Source: Bogoriella caseilytica
GTDB taxonomy: Bacteria; Actinomycetota; Actinomycetes; Actinomycetales; Actinomycetaceae
Assembly: GCF_003752405.1 (NCBI RefSeq)
Contig: NZ_RKHK01000001.1
Span: 992,001-1,056,000 of the forward strand
Reading direction: 5' to 3'
DNA: 64,000 nucleotides
A model generated the notes under the pieces. The model was given only the letters and a program-made list of their open reading frames with translations. It was not told where the DNA came from and made no database searches. The stretch's first letter is position 1. Each line of letters begins with the position of its first letter. Shown one piece after another: positions 53,404 to 62,607 of this stretch. Both the position numbers and the translations under genes were made by a program.

Positions 53404-53970
53404 ATGACCTCCAACGATTCGCATCGTTCTGCCCTGGCCAAGCTGGTCACCGAGATCGCCGTGGTCCGCGGCGAGGTGACCCTCTCCTCGGGGAAGACCT
53501 CCGACTACTACGTCGACATGCGCCGCGCCACGCTCCACCATGCCGCGGCGCCGCTGGTGGGGCACGTGATGCTCGACCTGCTCGAGGAGAACGGCTTCGG
53601 GCCCGGTGAGATCGACGCCGTGGGCGGGCTGACCCTGGGCGCCGACCCGGTCGCGACTGCCATCCTGCACGCCGCCGCCTCCCGCGGGCTCGATCTTGAT
53701 GCCTTCGTGGTGCGCAAGGAGACGAAGAAGCACGGCATGCAGCGCCAGGTCGAAGGCCCCGACGTCGCCGGGAAGAAGGTCGTCGCGGTCGAGGACACCT
53801 CCACCACCGGCGGCTCGGTGCTCACGGCCGTCGAGGCACTGCGCGAGGCCGGCGCCGAGGTCGTAGCGGTGGCGGTCGTGGTCGACCGTGACACCGGCGT
53901 CCGCGAGCGCATCGCCGAGGCGGGGCTGCCCTATTTCGCCGCCCTGACCAAGGAGCAGCTCGGCCTCTAA
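53404..53970 (+). CDS. pyrE: Orotate phosphoribosyltransferase
   Basis: 188 residues. PRPP-binding motif VVAVEDTSTTGGSVLTAVEA near residues 121-140, the N-terminal TLSSGKTSDYYVDMR stretch and VVRKETKKHG flexible loop are typical. It joins orotate to PRPP to give OMP in pyrimidine synthesis. Other pyr genes are not in the window. Confidence 0.95.
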   Translation: MTSNDSHRSALAKLVTEIAVVRGEVTLSSGKTSDYYVDMRRATLHHAAAPLVGHVMLDLLEENGFGPGEIDAVGGLTLGADPVATAILHAAASRGLDLDAFVVRKETKKHGMQRQVEGPDVAGKKVVAVEDTSTTGGSVLTAVEALREAGAEVVAVAVVVDRDTGVRERIAEAGLPYFAALTKEQLGL

Positions 53971-54057
53971 GGCGCCCGAACCGCTGCACCGGCTGTGTGG
54001 TTGAATCGACGCAGCCCCCGGGGAGCGGCCCGGTCTACATGAGGGGAGAGGAACTCG

Positions 54058-55023
54058 ATGGAGATCCTGGTCTTTCTGTTCTTTCCGATCATCGTCGTCA
54101 TTGCCGTCCTCATCTGGGCGGTGGCCACGTACAACGGCTTCGTGCGCGTGCGGAACCTGGTGCAGGAGGCATGGCGCCAGATCGACGTCGAGTTGCACCG
54201 CAGGTATGACCTGATCCCCAACCTGCTGGAGACGGTCAAGGGCTACGCGGCCCACGAGCGTGCCGTCTTCGACGAGGTCACGCGGGCTCGCGCGCAAGCA
54301 GCCAGCCCCGGGCACACGCCCGCCACGCAAGCCGCGGACGAGAACCAGCTCAGCCAGGCCATCGGCCGGCTCTTCGCGGTGGCCGAGGCCTACCCGGAAC
54401 TACGTGCCTCCGAGCAGTTCGCCGAGCTGCAGCGTGAGCTCGTCAACACCGAGGACCGCATCGCCGCCGGGCGCCGCTTCTACAACGGCAATGTGCGCTC
54501 ACTGAACACCAAGGTGGAGTCCTTCCCCGCGAACATCGTGGCGAACATCTTCAACTTCCGCCGCGCCGAGTACTTCGAGGTCAACGACCCGAGCGTTCGT
54601 CAGGCGCCCACGGTCAGCTTCGGCAATCAGCAGGGCCAGACCGGGGGATACGCACCGACCGGGCACCAGCCCGCTCCTACCCCGGCCGCACCGTCCTACG
54701 GTGGCCAGCCAGGTGGATACGATCCGCGCCGGGACGGCGGTCAGCCTCAGGGCCAGGCCTACCCGCCGCCGCAGCAGCCCCAGGCCGGCTATCCGCAGGG
54801 CCCCGTGCCGCAGACCGCCTCTCCGCACGCTCCCCACGCGTCGGCACCGCAGGCACCTGCCCAGCCAGCGCCGCAGCAGCCGGCGCCGCAGCAGCCAGCT
54901 CCCGAGCAGCCAGGACCCGAGCGCTCCATACCACCCGCACAGTCAGCCCCTGAGCAGCCCGCGCCCGAGGGTGACCAGCAGGGGCCCGACGAGGACGGCC
55001 GCTTCCGTCCGCCACCGGCCTGA
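54058..55023 (+). CDS. LemA family protein with Pro/Gln-rich tail
   Basis: 321 residues. N-terminal membrane helix (VFLFFPIIVVIAVLIWAVA), then the LemA helical bundle to about residue 185 with YNGFVRVRNLVQEAWRQID, RRYDLIPNLLETVKGYA and NTEDRIAAGRRFYNGNVR. The remaining 130 residues are Pro/Gln/Ala/Gly-rich with repeated APQQP and PEQP units and are surely disordered. LemA proteins are membrane-anchored with unknown function. The gene is followed 6 bases later by a small membrane-protein gene. Confidence 0.9.
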   Translation: MEILVFLFFPIIVVIAVLIWAVATYNGFVRVRNLVQEAWRQIDVELHRRYDLIPNLLETVKGYAAHERAVFDEVTRARAQAASPGHTPATQAADENQLSQAIGRLFAVAEAYPELRASEQFAELQRELVNTEDRIAAGRRFYNGNVRSLNTKVESFPANIVANIFNFRRAEYFEVNDPSVRQAPTVSFGNQQGQTGGYAPTGHQPAPTPAAPSYGGQPGGYDPRRDGGQPQGQAYPPPQQPQAGYPQGPVPQTASPHAPHASAPQAPAQPAPQQPAPQQPAPEQPGPERSIPPAQSAPEQPAPEGDQQGPDEDGRFRPPPA

Positions 55024-55029
55024 GCCCTC

Positions 55030-55293
55030 ATGTCCCACGGCGTGGCTGGAGCCTCCGGGTCCCCGCCAGGGCAGGTGTTGGGGATCGTCGCCATCATCGT
55101 GGCGGTCTTCCTCGGCCCGCTGGGGATGGTGCTCGGCTTCATCTCCCGCCGGCAGGCCATGCGCGGGGGCGGCCCGGCAGGCCTGGGTCTCGCGGCGATC
55201 ATCGTGGGCGCACTCACCACGCTGGCGCTCATCGTCACGGTCATGATCCTGCTCGCGGTGGTGCTCGTCGGCAGCGGCGAGCTGCAGGTCTGA
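55030..55293 (+). CDS. Small DUF4190-like membrane protein
   Basis: 87 residues, two hydrophobic segments (VLGIVAIIVAVFLGPLGMVLG and AAIIVGALTTLALIVTVMI) joined by the short polar loop FISRRQAMRGGG. This helix-loop-helix form is the DUF4190 type. Function unknown. Six bases after lemA, probably co-transcribed. Confidence 0.78.
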   Translation: MSHGVAGASGSPPGQVLGIVAIIVAVFLGPLGMVLGFISRRQAMRGGGPAGLGLAAIIVGALTTLALIVTVMILLAVVLVGSGELQV

Positions 55294-55371
55294 GCGCGTT
55301 TCACGTTTGAGCCAGCTCTGCCTGAGCGCGCTGGGCCCTGAGCCGGGGTGGGCCCTGACCGGGCGTGGGTC

Positions 55372-56187
55372 TTACCGGGCGTGGGCGGCGAGAATATCGT
55401 CGCTCAATCGCGGCCAGAGGTCGGCGGCCCAGGAGCTGAAACTCTGGGCACCCAGGAAGGCCGTAGCGATCCCGGCCCGCGGGTCCACCCAGAGGAAGGA
55501 TCCCGACTGACCGAAGTGGCCGAAGGTCTCCGGCGAGTTCCGTGAGCCGGTCCAATGCGGTGACTTCTCGCCGCGAATCTCGAAGCCGAGACCCCACGAG
55601 TTCGGATCCTGCCGGCCGAAGCCCGGCAGCACGCCGGCGAGTTCGGGGTAGACCGCGGAGGTAGCTTCGCTGAAGAGTTCCTCACCGATCAGGGTGGGTG
55701 CCAGACACTCCCGGCTCAGGATCGCCAAGTCGGCCGCCGAGCCGGTGGCGGCGTGCGCGGGTGAGCCGTCCACGAAGACCGTCGACATCGCCAAGGGGTG
55801 CAGGACGGTCTCCTCGATCCAGACGTCGAAGTCGCCGCCCACCTGCTCGCTCACGTAGTCGCCGAGCGCCTCGATTCCCAGATTCGAGTAGACCCGGCGC
55901 CGCCCCGGGGACTGCAGCACGGCGCCGTCCTCGAAGGGCAGCCCCGAGGCGTGCGCCAGCAGGTGGCGCACCGTGGAGCCCTCGGGACCCGCTGGATCGT
56001 CCAAGCTCACCATCCCGCGTTCCACGGCCACCAGCGTGGCCATCCCGGCGAGGAGCTTGGTCACCGACGCCCAGCGGAAGGTCTCGTGGATCTCGCCGGA
56101 GGAGTCCAGCACGCCGTCGGCATCGGAGACCACGACGGCCACCGGGAAGGAGAGATCTTCAAGGCTGGCGAAGGGTGTGGCGCTCAT
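55372..56187 (-). CDS. Serine hydrolase of the beta-lactamase/class C family
   Basis: 271 residues. Catalytic SxxK is SVTK near residue 42 and the YxN motif is YSN near residue 120; HFGQSGS near the C-terminus is the KTG-like third element. Shorter than true class C beta-lactamases and without a signal peptide, so a cytoplasmic esterase or peptidase is likelier than an antibiotic-resistance enzyme. The substrate is unknown. Confidence 0.85.
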   Translation of the reverse strand: MSATPFASLEDLSFPVAVVVSDADGVLDSSGEIHETFRWASVTKLLAGMATLVAVERGMVSLDDPAGPEGSTVRHLLAHASGLPFEDGAVLQSPGRRRVYSNLGIEALGDYVSEQVGGDFDVWIEETVLHPLAMSTVFVDGSPAHAATGSAADLAILSRECLAPTLIGEELFSEATSAVYPELAGVLPGFGRQDPNSWGLGFEIRGEKSPHWTGSRNSPETFGHFGQSGSFLWVDPRAGIATAFLGAQSFSSWAADLWPRLSDDILAAHAR

Positions 56188-56235
56188 GGCTCCACCCTGC
56201 CATGGGCGCGGCTGGGGCGACCTCGGGGACCAGAA

Positions 56236-58206
56236 TCACGCCGAGGAGCTCACGGGGATGAAGATCCGCATGGCCGAGGGTTCACGTTCCGCCCACCGGT
56301 GGTACGGGATGAGCCGAAGGTCCACGGCCGGCCCTCCGGCGGAGGGCTCTGCGCCACCGGGCTGGGACTGGAAGGGGGGCGTGCCGTCGGGGTCGGAAGC
56401 GACCTGCACACGCCCGGCGGCGACCGCGCCGTCGGCCACGGCCCGCACCGGTGCCTCCGCATCGAGCCGGACATCTGCAAGATCGACTCCCTCGGGCAGG
56501 TCCGTCGACTCCAGGCAGAGCACCAGCGGGCCTCGCTCGATCGCGGCTGTGCCGCGCAGGCCATCGACGCGCGGATGGGGCCACGTCATCCGCGGCTCCA
56601 GCGGCAGCCGGAGAACGAGCTCCTCCCCGGGCTGGAACTCCCGTTCCACCATGGCCCAGCCCGGCTCGACCACGCTACGCGGCCCGCCCGCATCGGAGAG
56701 CGTGGCGCCTGTGGCCCAGCCGGGCACGCGCAATCGCAGGGCCACCGGGCGCGCCGGGGCCTCGCGGATCTCGATCCGCACCTCGCCGTCGCCGGGGTAG
56801 CTGGTGATGATCCCGAGTGCGAGCACCGCCCCATCGGCCAGGGCGAAGCGCCCCTCCCCCGCCGCGTACTGCAGCAGTGTGACGGCGTCATCCTCCACGG
56901 CCGCCGCATAGCTCTGCCAGGAGGCCAGGGTGCGCGCCACGTTCGTGGGGCAGCACGACACCTCGAACCACGGAGCACGCACCCCACCCTCTGCGCGGGG
57001 ATTGACGCCCGAGGCCTCGACATCGCTGCCGGCCTCACGTTGCTGCAGGGGGTTCGCGTAGAAGAACGCCCGGCCGTCCGCACGCGGTGAAGTGGCGAGG
57101 ACGTTGTAGAAGGTGCGCTCCATCAAGTCGGCGTACCGGGCCTCGCCAGTGGCCAGGAACAGCCGCCAGGAGACCATGATCGAGGCGATGCCCGCGCAGG
57201 TCTCGCAGTAGGCGCGATCGGCCGGCAGTTCCCAGTCCTCGCCGAAGCCCTCGTCCTGGTGCCGCGAGCCCATGCCGCCGGTGAGATACGTACGCCGCTC
57301 CACGGTTCGGGACCACTGCCGGCGTACTGCGTCGAGCAGCTCGTCATCGCCGGTGTCGACGGCGACGTCGAGGGCGCCCGCCGCCAGGTAGAGGGCGCGC
57401 ACCGCATGCCCGCGCCACGCCTGCGCCTCGCGCACCGGGACGTCGTCCTGGAAGTAGGCCGCACTGAGCAGCGGGATGGGGCGCAGCGTTCCTCGCCCCC
57501 GGCGTTCGATGAAGAGCCTCGCCTGCTCGAGGTAGCGCGGTTCGCCCAGCAGTCTGCCGAACTCGGCGAGGCCGACCTCGATCTCCGGGTGGCCGCAGAT
57601 CCCCTCTCGTGCTCCCGCACCGAACTCCCGGCACACATGATCGGCCGCACGCCGGGCGATCTCCACCAGGGGGTCACGCGGCCCGGTCACGCGGGCGCGG
57701 GCCACGGCCGCCTGCAGCAGATGCCCGAGGCAGTAGAGCTCGTGCCCCTCTTCGAGGTCGGAGTAGCGCGGTTGCTGACCGGCGTGCCCGAAGCACGTAT
57801 TGAGGTAGCCGTCCTCGTCCTGGGCCGGGCCGATGCGCTCGACCAGCGCAACGAACATGGCCTCTGCCTCGGGAGAACCGCTGCGGCCCCGCTCCCACGC
57901 CAGCGCCTCCAGAAGCTTGTACACCTCGGAATCGGAGAACTGCCAGCCCGGCCGCTCCCTTGCCGTCTCGCCAGTGGCGACCCGGTCGAAGTTGGCGAGC
58001 CATCCGAGCCGTTCCATCCAGTCCAGGCAGTGCCCGAGCGTGGTGGTGGCGTTGGTCTGCTGCAAGCGCCCCCAGAAGCCCTCGGCCAGGCGGAACTCCG
58101 TCAGGCCGGCCCCACGCCGGGAGCCGCTCAGGGGTGCCACGGGGCGGGCCAGCAGGGCCGAGCCACCCGGCACGGCGTTGGTCGGGGGTGCGGAGGTGTC
58201 GGTCAC
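56236..58206 (-). CDS. Beta-L-arabinofuranosidase, glycoside hydrolase family 127
   Basis: 656 residues from GTG 58206, with AAGGACC upstream; the frame continues to 58305, overlapping the permease gene. GH127 (formerly DUF1680) (alpha/alpha)6 barrel. The metal and catalytic Cys residues are all present: ExC in YCETCAGIAS and the Cys pair in CCPTNVARTLAS, matching Glu338, Cys340, Cys417 and Cys418 of the Bifidobacterium enzyme HypBA1. It releases arabinofuranose, or related sugars, from beta-linked arabinosides. No signal peptide, so the substrate must be imported. Last gene of the operon. Confidence 0.92.
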   Translation of the reverse strand: MTDTSAPPTNAVPGGSALLARPVAPLSGSRRGAGLTEFRLAEGFWGRLQQTNATTTLGHCLDWMERLGWLANFDRVATGETARERPGWQFSDSEVYKLLEALAWERGRSGSPEAEAMFVALVERIGPAQDEDGYLNTCFGHAGQQPRYSDLEEGHELYCLGHLLQAAVARARVTGPRDPLVEIARRAADHVCREFGAGAREGICGHPEIEVGLAEFGRLLGEPRYLEQARLFIERRGRGTLRPIPLLSAAYFQDDVPVREAQAWRGHAVRALYLAAGALDVAVDTGDDELLDAVRRQWSRTVERRTYLTGGMGSRHQDEGFGEDWELPADRAYCETCAGIASIMVSWRLFLATGEARYADLMERTFYNVLATSPRADGRAFFYANPLQQREAGSDVEASGVNPRAEGGVRAPWFEVSCCPTNVARTLASWQSYAAAVEDDAVTLLQYAAGEGRFALADGAVLALGIITSYPGDGEVRIEIREAPARPVALRLRVPGWATGATLSDAGGPRSVVEPGWAMVEREFQPGEELVLRLPLEPRMTWPHPRVDGLRGTAAIERGPLVLCLESTDLPEGVDLADVRLDAEAPVRAVADGAVAAGRVQVASDPDGTPPFQSQPGGAEPSAGGPAVDLRLIPYHRWAEREPSAMRIFIPVSSSA

Positions 58207-58264
58207 GGGTGAGGTCCTTCGGGTTGGGGCACGCCGGCTACGTGGCAGCGCCAGGAGGCCGCGG

Positions 58265-59083
58265 TCAGTCCTTGACCGCACCGGCGGTGACACCGGCAGC
58301 GACATAGCGCTGTGCCATGACCAGCAGCACTGCTGCGGGGACCGAAGCGATCGCGGCGGTGGCCATGATTGCGTTCCACTGGGTGGTGTTGTTGCCGATG
58401 TAGTTGTAGATGCCCAGCGTGATGGGGATGAAGTTTCCGTTGCGGTTCAAGGTCGAGGCGAAGATGAAGTCCGACCAGGCCCACAGGAAGGCGAAGAGCG
58501 CGACCGTGAGGGTCGAGTTGCGGCTCATCGGCAGGACCACGGAGATGAACGACCGCCAGGCACTCGCCCCGTCCACCCGGGCTGCCTGCAGGATCTCCCG
58601 GGGCAGGCCGGACATGAAGGCGGTGTAGAGCAGCACGCCGAAGGGCACCGCGATCGTCGAGTTGGCCACGATCAGGCCGCCCACCGTATTGAGCAGGCCC
58701 AGGCGGACGTAGACGGCGTAGAAACCCATCGCCATCACCACCGCCGGGATCATCTGCGCCACCAGGAGCAGGAAGTTCAGGGAGCGGCGGCCACGGAGAT
58801 TGAGCAGCGCGATCGAGTACCCCGCCGGCGCCGCGATCAACACGGTCAGCACCACGCACCCCAGCCCGATCACCAGGCTCGTGGCCAGGGCCGGAAGCTG
58901 CTGGCTCAGAGCCGCGGTGTAACCATCGAGGGTGAGGTCTCGCGGGTACCAGTGCGGAGGGTCGGCCCGGAGGTTGCGCGTCTCGGTCAGGGAGACGTTG
59001 ATCATCCAGTAGACGGGAAAGAGCATCACCACCGTGAAGAGGACCCCCAGGGCCGTCTTCCACCAGCGTCGCTGAGTGGTCAT
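58265..59083 (-). CDS. Carbohydrate ABC transporter permease, MalG type (arabinoside island)
   Basis: 272 residues, ATG overlapping the preceding stop (ATGA). Six membrane segments; the EAA loop is PREILQAARVDGASAWRSF. It forms the channel with the following gene product. The stop is 58 bases before the GH127 start. Confidence 0.92.
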   Translation of the reverse strand: MTTQRRWWKTALGVLFTVVMLFPVYWMINVSLTETRNLRADPPHWYPRDLTLDGYTAALSQQLPALATSLVIGLGCVVLTVLIAAPAGYSIALLNLRGRRSLNFLLLVAQMIPAVVMAMGFYAVYVRLGLLNTVGGLIVANSTIAVPFGVLLYTAFMSGLPREILQAARVDGASAWRSFISVVLPMSRNSTLTVALFAFLWAWSDFIFASTLNRNGNFIPITLGIYNYIGNNTTQWNAIMATAAIASVPAAVLLVMAQRYVAAGVTAGAVKD

Positions 59084-60072
59084 GAGTTCTCCTGTCCGCG
59101 CTGCAGGCGCAAGTGGAGGAAGCCGAAGACCAGTGCGATGACGATCAGGACATTGCCAACGGCGGCGGCCAGGGAGAAGCTCGGCTGGCCGGTCCCGAAG
59201 GCCTCACGGTAGGACCACACCGCCAGGGTGGTCGACGAGGTTCCCGGCCCGCCGGTGGTCATCACCCAGATGACGTCGACCACCTTGAGGGTGTAGATCA
59301 GCCCGAGCAGGAGGGTGATCGCCGAGACCGGCTTGAGCAGCGGGAAGGTGATGCTCCAGAACTGCCGCCAGGGCCCGGCCCCGTCGAGCGAGGCGGCCTC
59401 GTAGACCTCCCCGGGGATGTTCTGCAGTCCCGAGTAGAGGATGACGAGGTTGAAGGGGATGCCGAGCCAGATGTTCGCGATGGTCACGGCCAGGAGTGAG
59501 GTGTCCGGTGAGGTGAGCCAGTTGATCTGCCCGATCCCGAAGCTCTGCAGCACAGAGTTCACGATCCCGTGGTCACTGTTGAGCATCCAGGACCAGGTCG
59601 AGGCCGAGACGATCAGGGGCAGCAGCCACGGCACGAGGAAGAGTGCACGGAGCAGGTTCGAGAGCGGGAAGTTCGCCCGGAAGAAGACCGCCAGTGCCAG
59701 TCCGAGGGAGAACTGGAAGATGATCGAGACGAACACGAAGAAGAGCGTGTTCGCCAGCGCCGTGCCGAAGGTACTGGAGGTGAAGAGCTCGACATAGTTC
59801 TGGATGCCGACGAACTCCGGGTCACCTTGGACGAAGGCGCGGATGGTGTAGTCGTGCACGCTCAGGTCGATGTTGCGCCACAGGGGGTAGGCGTAGAAGA
59901 GCACCAGATACACCAGCAGCGGCGCCGCGAATCCGAGGGCGGTCCACTGGCTGGCGCTCATCGTGCGCCGACGTGCTCTCCGCCGGGGCGGAGCGGCGGG
60001 AACTGGGGATCCGGCTCCCGCCGCGCGCCCTGACTCCCCGCGCTGACCGAGAGCGATCGGGGTGCTGGTCAT
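59080..60072 (-). CDS. Carbohydrate ABC transporter permease, MalF/UgpA type (arabinoside island)
   Basis: 330 residues, GAGGACGAG upstream of ATG 60072. A 45-residue basic N-terminal tail is followed by six membrane segments (first: TALGFAAPLLVYLVLFYAY). The EAA loop is PGEVYEAASLDGAGPWRQF. Partner of the MalG-type permease; ATPase not encoded here. Confidence 0.92.
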   Translation of the reverse strand: MTSTPIALGQRGESGRAAGAGSPVPAAPPRRRARRRTMSASQWTALGFAAPLLVYLVLFYAYPLWRNIDLSVHDYTIRAFVQGDPEFVGIQNYVELFTSSTFGTALANTLFFVFVSIIFQFSLGLALAVFFRANFPLSNLLRALFLVPWLLPLIVSASTWSWMLNSDHGIVNSVLQSFGIGQINWLTSPDTSLLAVTIANIWLGIPFNLVILYSGLQNIPGEVYEAASLDGAGPWRQFWSITFPLLKPVSAITLLLGLIYTLKVVDVIWVMTTGGPGTSSTTLAVWSYREAFGTGQPSFSLAAAVGNVLIVIALVFGFLHLRLQRGQENS

Positions 60073-60126
60073 GACTCGTCCTCGTCTCCGTGGGTCATTG
60101 AGCCGACGGTGCTGGGGCTTGGGGCC

Positions 60127-61428
60127 TCAGTTCGTGGCCGCCTCGGCCTCCGCCTGAGCGGCTTCCAGAGCCTCTTGAGCGGTGGCCGCCCCCGAGAGCG
60201 CGTTCTGGACCGCGGTCCACAGGGCCTCGGAGATGATCGGGTAGTCCGTACCGAGGTCATCGCTGGTGCGGCCCTTGGCGTTCTGCACCGCCTCGACCCA
60301 CGGCTCCAGTTCCGGGTACTCCTCGAGCAGCTGGTCCTGGCCTTCCTGCGTGGGCGGGATGTAGTAGGCGAAGGTGGTGGCCGTCTCCACGAAGCCCTCG
60401 GGCGTCGTCATGCACTCGACAATCTGGCGCGTGACCTCGTAGCGGGACTCGTCGGACTGCACGGGAGCGACGATGAACTCGCCGCCCGTGGGTGCCGGCG
60501 CGACCCCGCCATCACGTGCCGGGAGCTGGACCACTCCGGTCTCGAACTCGGCGTCGGCGGCGCTGTTGACCTGCCAGGTGCCGTTCTCCACAAAGGCGAA
60601 ACTGCCGGTGAGGAACTCCTCCCAGGTGGAGTTCTGCGAGTTGTTGATCACCGACTGCGGCGCATAGCCCTCGTCGAGCCAGCCCACCCACAGTTCGAGC
60701 GCCTCGATGGCTTCGGGTGAGTCGAGCTCCCTCAGGTCAGCGCCGGCGCCCCAGAACCAGGGCAGGAACTGGAAGGAGCCTTCCTCGGTCCCGATGCCGG
60801 CAAAGGTGATGCCGCGGTAACCGGCGTCATCCACCGAGGCGAGCGCCGCGGTGAGCGAGTCCCAGTCGGTGATCGACTCCGGGTCGACCCCGGCCTCCTC
60901 GAGGATCTCGGCGTTGTAGTAGAGCGAGAGGGTGTTCGCCCCGATCGGGATGCCGTAGGACTCACCGTCGAGGTCGCCCGCGGCGATGAGGTTCTCCTCG
61001 ATCGCCGAGGTGTCGAGACCGAACTCATCGACCGTGGTGAGCATGCCGGTCTCCGCCAGGGTCGAGACCGCCGGGTTGTCGAGCAGGATGATGTCGGGGG
61101 AGACGCCCTCCTGCGCCGCGAGCAGCGCCTGGTTGGTCAGGCCGGTGGTGTCGTAGGCCGTCCGGTCGATCGTGACGCCGGCGTCCTCGCCGCACTGCTG
61201 TGCGCGCGCCTCCCAGTCGGAGCCGGACTCATGCTGGGGGTAGGGATCCCACCAGGTGAAGGTGCCTCCCTCGTGGGCCGAGCCGTTCGTGCCTTCGCCG
61301 GTGCCGCCGTTCTCTCCGGCACCACCGTTCGCACCATTGTCGTCGTCGTTGGCGCATGCGGCGAGCGACATCGTCGCCAGGACCGCCGCAGCGATCGCGG
61401 CCGTGGTCCTCGTAAACTTGTCCTGCAT
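60127..61428 (-). CDS. Extracellular sugar-binding lipoprotein (arabinoside island)
   Basis: 433 residues, ATG 61428 after AAGGAGG. Lipobox SLAACAN with Cys25, then an Asn/Asp/Gly-rich linker (about 26-50). Family 1 solute-binding protein. Given the GH127 downstream, an arabinofuranoside oligosaccharide is the likely ligand (inference). Confidence 0.92.
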   Translation of the reverse strand: MQDKFTRTTAAIAAAVLATMSLAACANDDDNGANGGAGENGGTGEGTNGSAHEGGTFTWWDPYPQHESGSDWEARAQQCGEDAGVTIDRTAYDTTGLTNQALLAAQEGVSPDIILLDNPAVSTLAETGMLTTVDEFGLDTSAIEENLIAAGDLDGESYGIPIGANTLSLYYNAEILEEAGVDPESITDWDSLTAALASVDDAGYRGITFAGIGTEEGSFQFLPWFWGAGADLRELDSPEAIEALELWVGWLDEGYAPQSVINNSQNSTWEEFLTGSFAFVENGTWQVNSAADAEFETGVVQLPARDGGVAPAPTGGEFIVAPVQSDESRYEVTRQIVECMTTPEGFVETATTFAYYIPPTQEGQDQLLEEYPELEPWVEAVQNAKGRTSDDLGTDYPIISEALWTAVQNALSGAATAQEALEAAQAEAEAATN

Positions 61429-61464
61429 CTCGTCATTCCTCCTTGATTGACTGATGTCGGTGGT

Positions 61465-61484
61465 CGCCGTCTTGCCGGACGGCG
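61465..61484. repeat. Short hairpin between lacI and the binding-protein gene
   Basis: CGCCGTC and GACGGCG with a 6-base loop, in the 60-base gap between the LacI stop and the lipoprotein start. It may attenuate read-through or protect the downstream mRNA end. Confidence 0.4.
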
Positions 61485-61488
61485 GCCA

Positions 61489-62508
61489 TCAGGGCCGGGG
61501 CGGGCTAGTACTGCCCCGGTCCTCCAGTTCTGGTGAGACGAACCGCACCACGTGCGGCTCCTTGGCGCCGTCGCTGGACTCGATGCGGCGCACGAGTTGC
61601 CTGACGGCCATCCGACCGAGGCGGTCGGGGGCGCTCTCGATGAACGAGAACGGAAGCGAGAAGGTCCGGGCGAACTCGTCGGAGTACCGGCCGATGACCG
61701 AGTAATCCTGCGGTGCACTGACGCCGCGCGCCTGCAGGACCGAGGGCAGGGCAGCGGCGGCGGCCTCATTGTTGAGGAGCAGCCCGGTGGCGCCGGGGTG
61801 AGTGTCGAGCAGCGCCGTCAGTTCGCGGCCGATCGCCGGCTGGCTGGAGGAGCCGTAGACCGCGTGGAGCTCCACCCCGCGCAACCGCGCCTGGCTGGCC
61901 GCGGCGTCGCGCAGACGCCAGACATAGGCGCCCCCGCGGATCACCACGTGTTCTGGCTGGGACACCAGGATCAGCTCGCGGTGCCCCAGGTCCGCCAGGG
62001 CGTCCACCATGACCCGGCCGGCCTCTTCGTAGTCGAGATCGAAGACGTCGAGCCCGGTGCAGTCCCCGGGCAGGCCGACCAGGGCGCCGGGCTGGGAAGT
62101 GGCACGCAGGATGGGAAGGCGGTCGTCGTCCTCCGCGACGTTGAGCAGCACGATCCCGTCCACCATGCGCGAGTCGGTCACGCGGCGCAGCGAGGCCGGC
62201 CCATCGGAGTCGGTGATCAGCAGGATGTCGTAGCCCAGTTCGCGGGCAGTGTCCGAGATGCCCAGCACGTACTGGAGCATCGCCGGGGCGAACTCGTCCT
62301 CGAAGAACTGGGCGAGGAGCCCGATGACCATCGTCTGGGAGGTCGCGAGTGCCCGCGCACCGGCATTGGGTGTGTATCCGAGTTCCGCGACCGCTGCCTC
62401 GACGCGCATCCGCACCTCGGGCGAGATCGACCGCTTCCCGGAGAGCGCGTAGGAGGCAGTGCTGCGCGATACGCCCGCCGTCTTTGCGACGTCTCCGATG
62501 GTGGCCAC
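61489..62508 (-). CDS. LacI-family regulator of the arabinoside island
   Basis: 339 residues from GTG 62508 with AAAGGAG six bases upstream. The frame is open to 62538, but that would place the operator inside the gene and lacks a ribosome binding site. Helix-turn-helix VAKTAGVSRSTASYALS at about residues 7-23, then the sensor domain, with GLLLNNEAAAAALPSVLQ. It precedes the binding protein, permeases and GH127 in the same direction with only a 60-base gap, so it probably heads an operon it represses. Confidence 0.9.
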   Translation of the reverse strand: MATIGDVAKTAGVSRSTASYALSGKRSISPEVRMRVEAAVAELGYTPNAGARALATSQTMVIGLLAQFFEDEFAPAMLQYVLGISDTARELGYDILLITDSDGPASLRRVTDSRMVDGIVLLNVAEDDDRLPILRATSQPGALVGLPGDCTGLDVFDLDYEEAGRVMVDALADLGHRELILVSQPEHVVIRGGAYVWRLRDAAASQARLRGVELHAVYGSSSQPAIGRELTALLDTHPGATGLLLNNEAAAAALPSVLQARGVSAPQDYSVIGRYSDEFARTFSLPFSFIESAPDRLGRMAVRQLVRRIESSDGAKEPHVVRFVSPELEDRGSTSPPRP

Positions 62509-62523
62509 GGCTACTCCTTTGTC

Positions 62524-62542
62524 GAACCGGTTCACCACCGTA
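62524..62542 (-). promoter_or_regulatory. LacI operator and -10 element of the arabinoside operon
   Basis: The perfect palindrome GAACCGGTTC (62524-62533) lies between the ribosome binding site and a TACGGT -10 box (62537-62542, minus strand). The predicted transcription start, near 62530, falls in the operator. Confidence 0.75.
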
Positions 62543-62607
62543 GTAACAGGAAGACCGAAAACTCAAGCCACCAGCAGGTCTCAGTTCTGCAACACGGCAT
62601 ATTTGGG

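Noticed and set aside
52639-54330. 563-codon minus-strand frame spanning the SDR, pyrE and the start of lemA
   Set aside because: It crosses three well-supported plus-strand genes and shows no domain.
55300-55400. Imperfect tandem GGGCCCTGA / CCGGGCGTGGG repeats after the small membrane protein gene
   Set aside because: Short, degenerate and partly inside the end of the serine hydrolase gene; not enough for a repeat feature.
55372-56187. Beta-lactamase resistance gene
   Set aside because: The SxxK and YxN motifs are present, but there is no signal peptide and the protein is too short for a class C beta-lactamase; a general serine hydrolase is the safer call.
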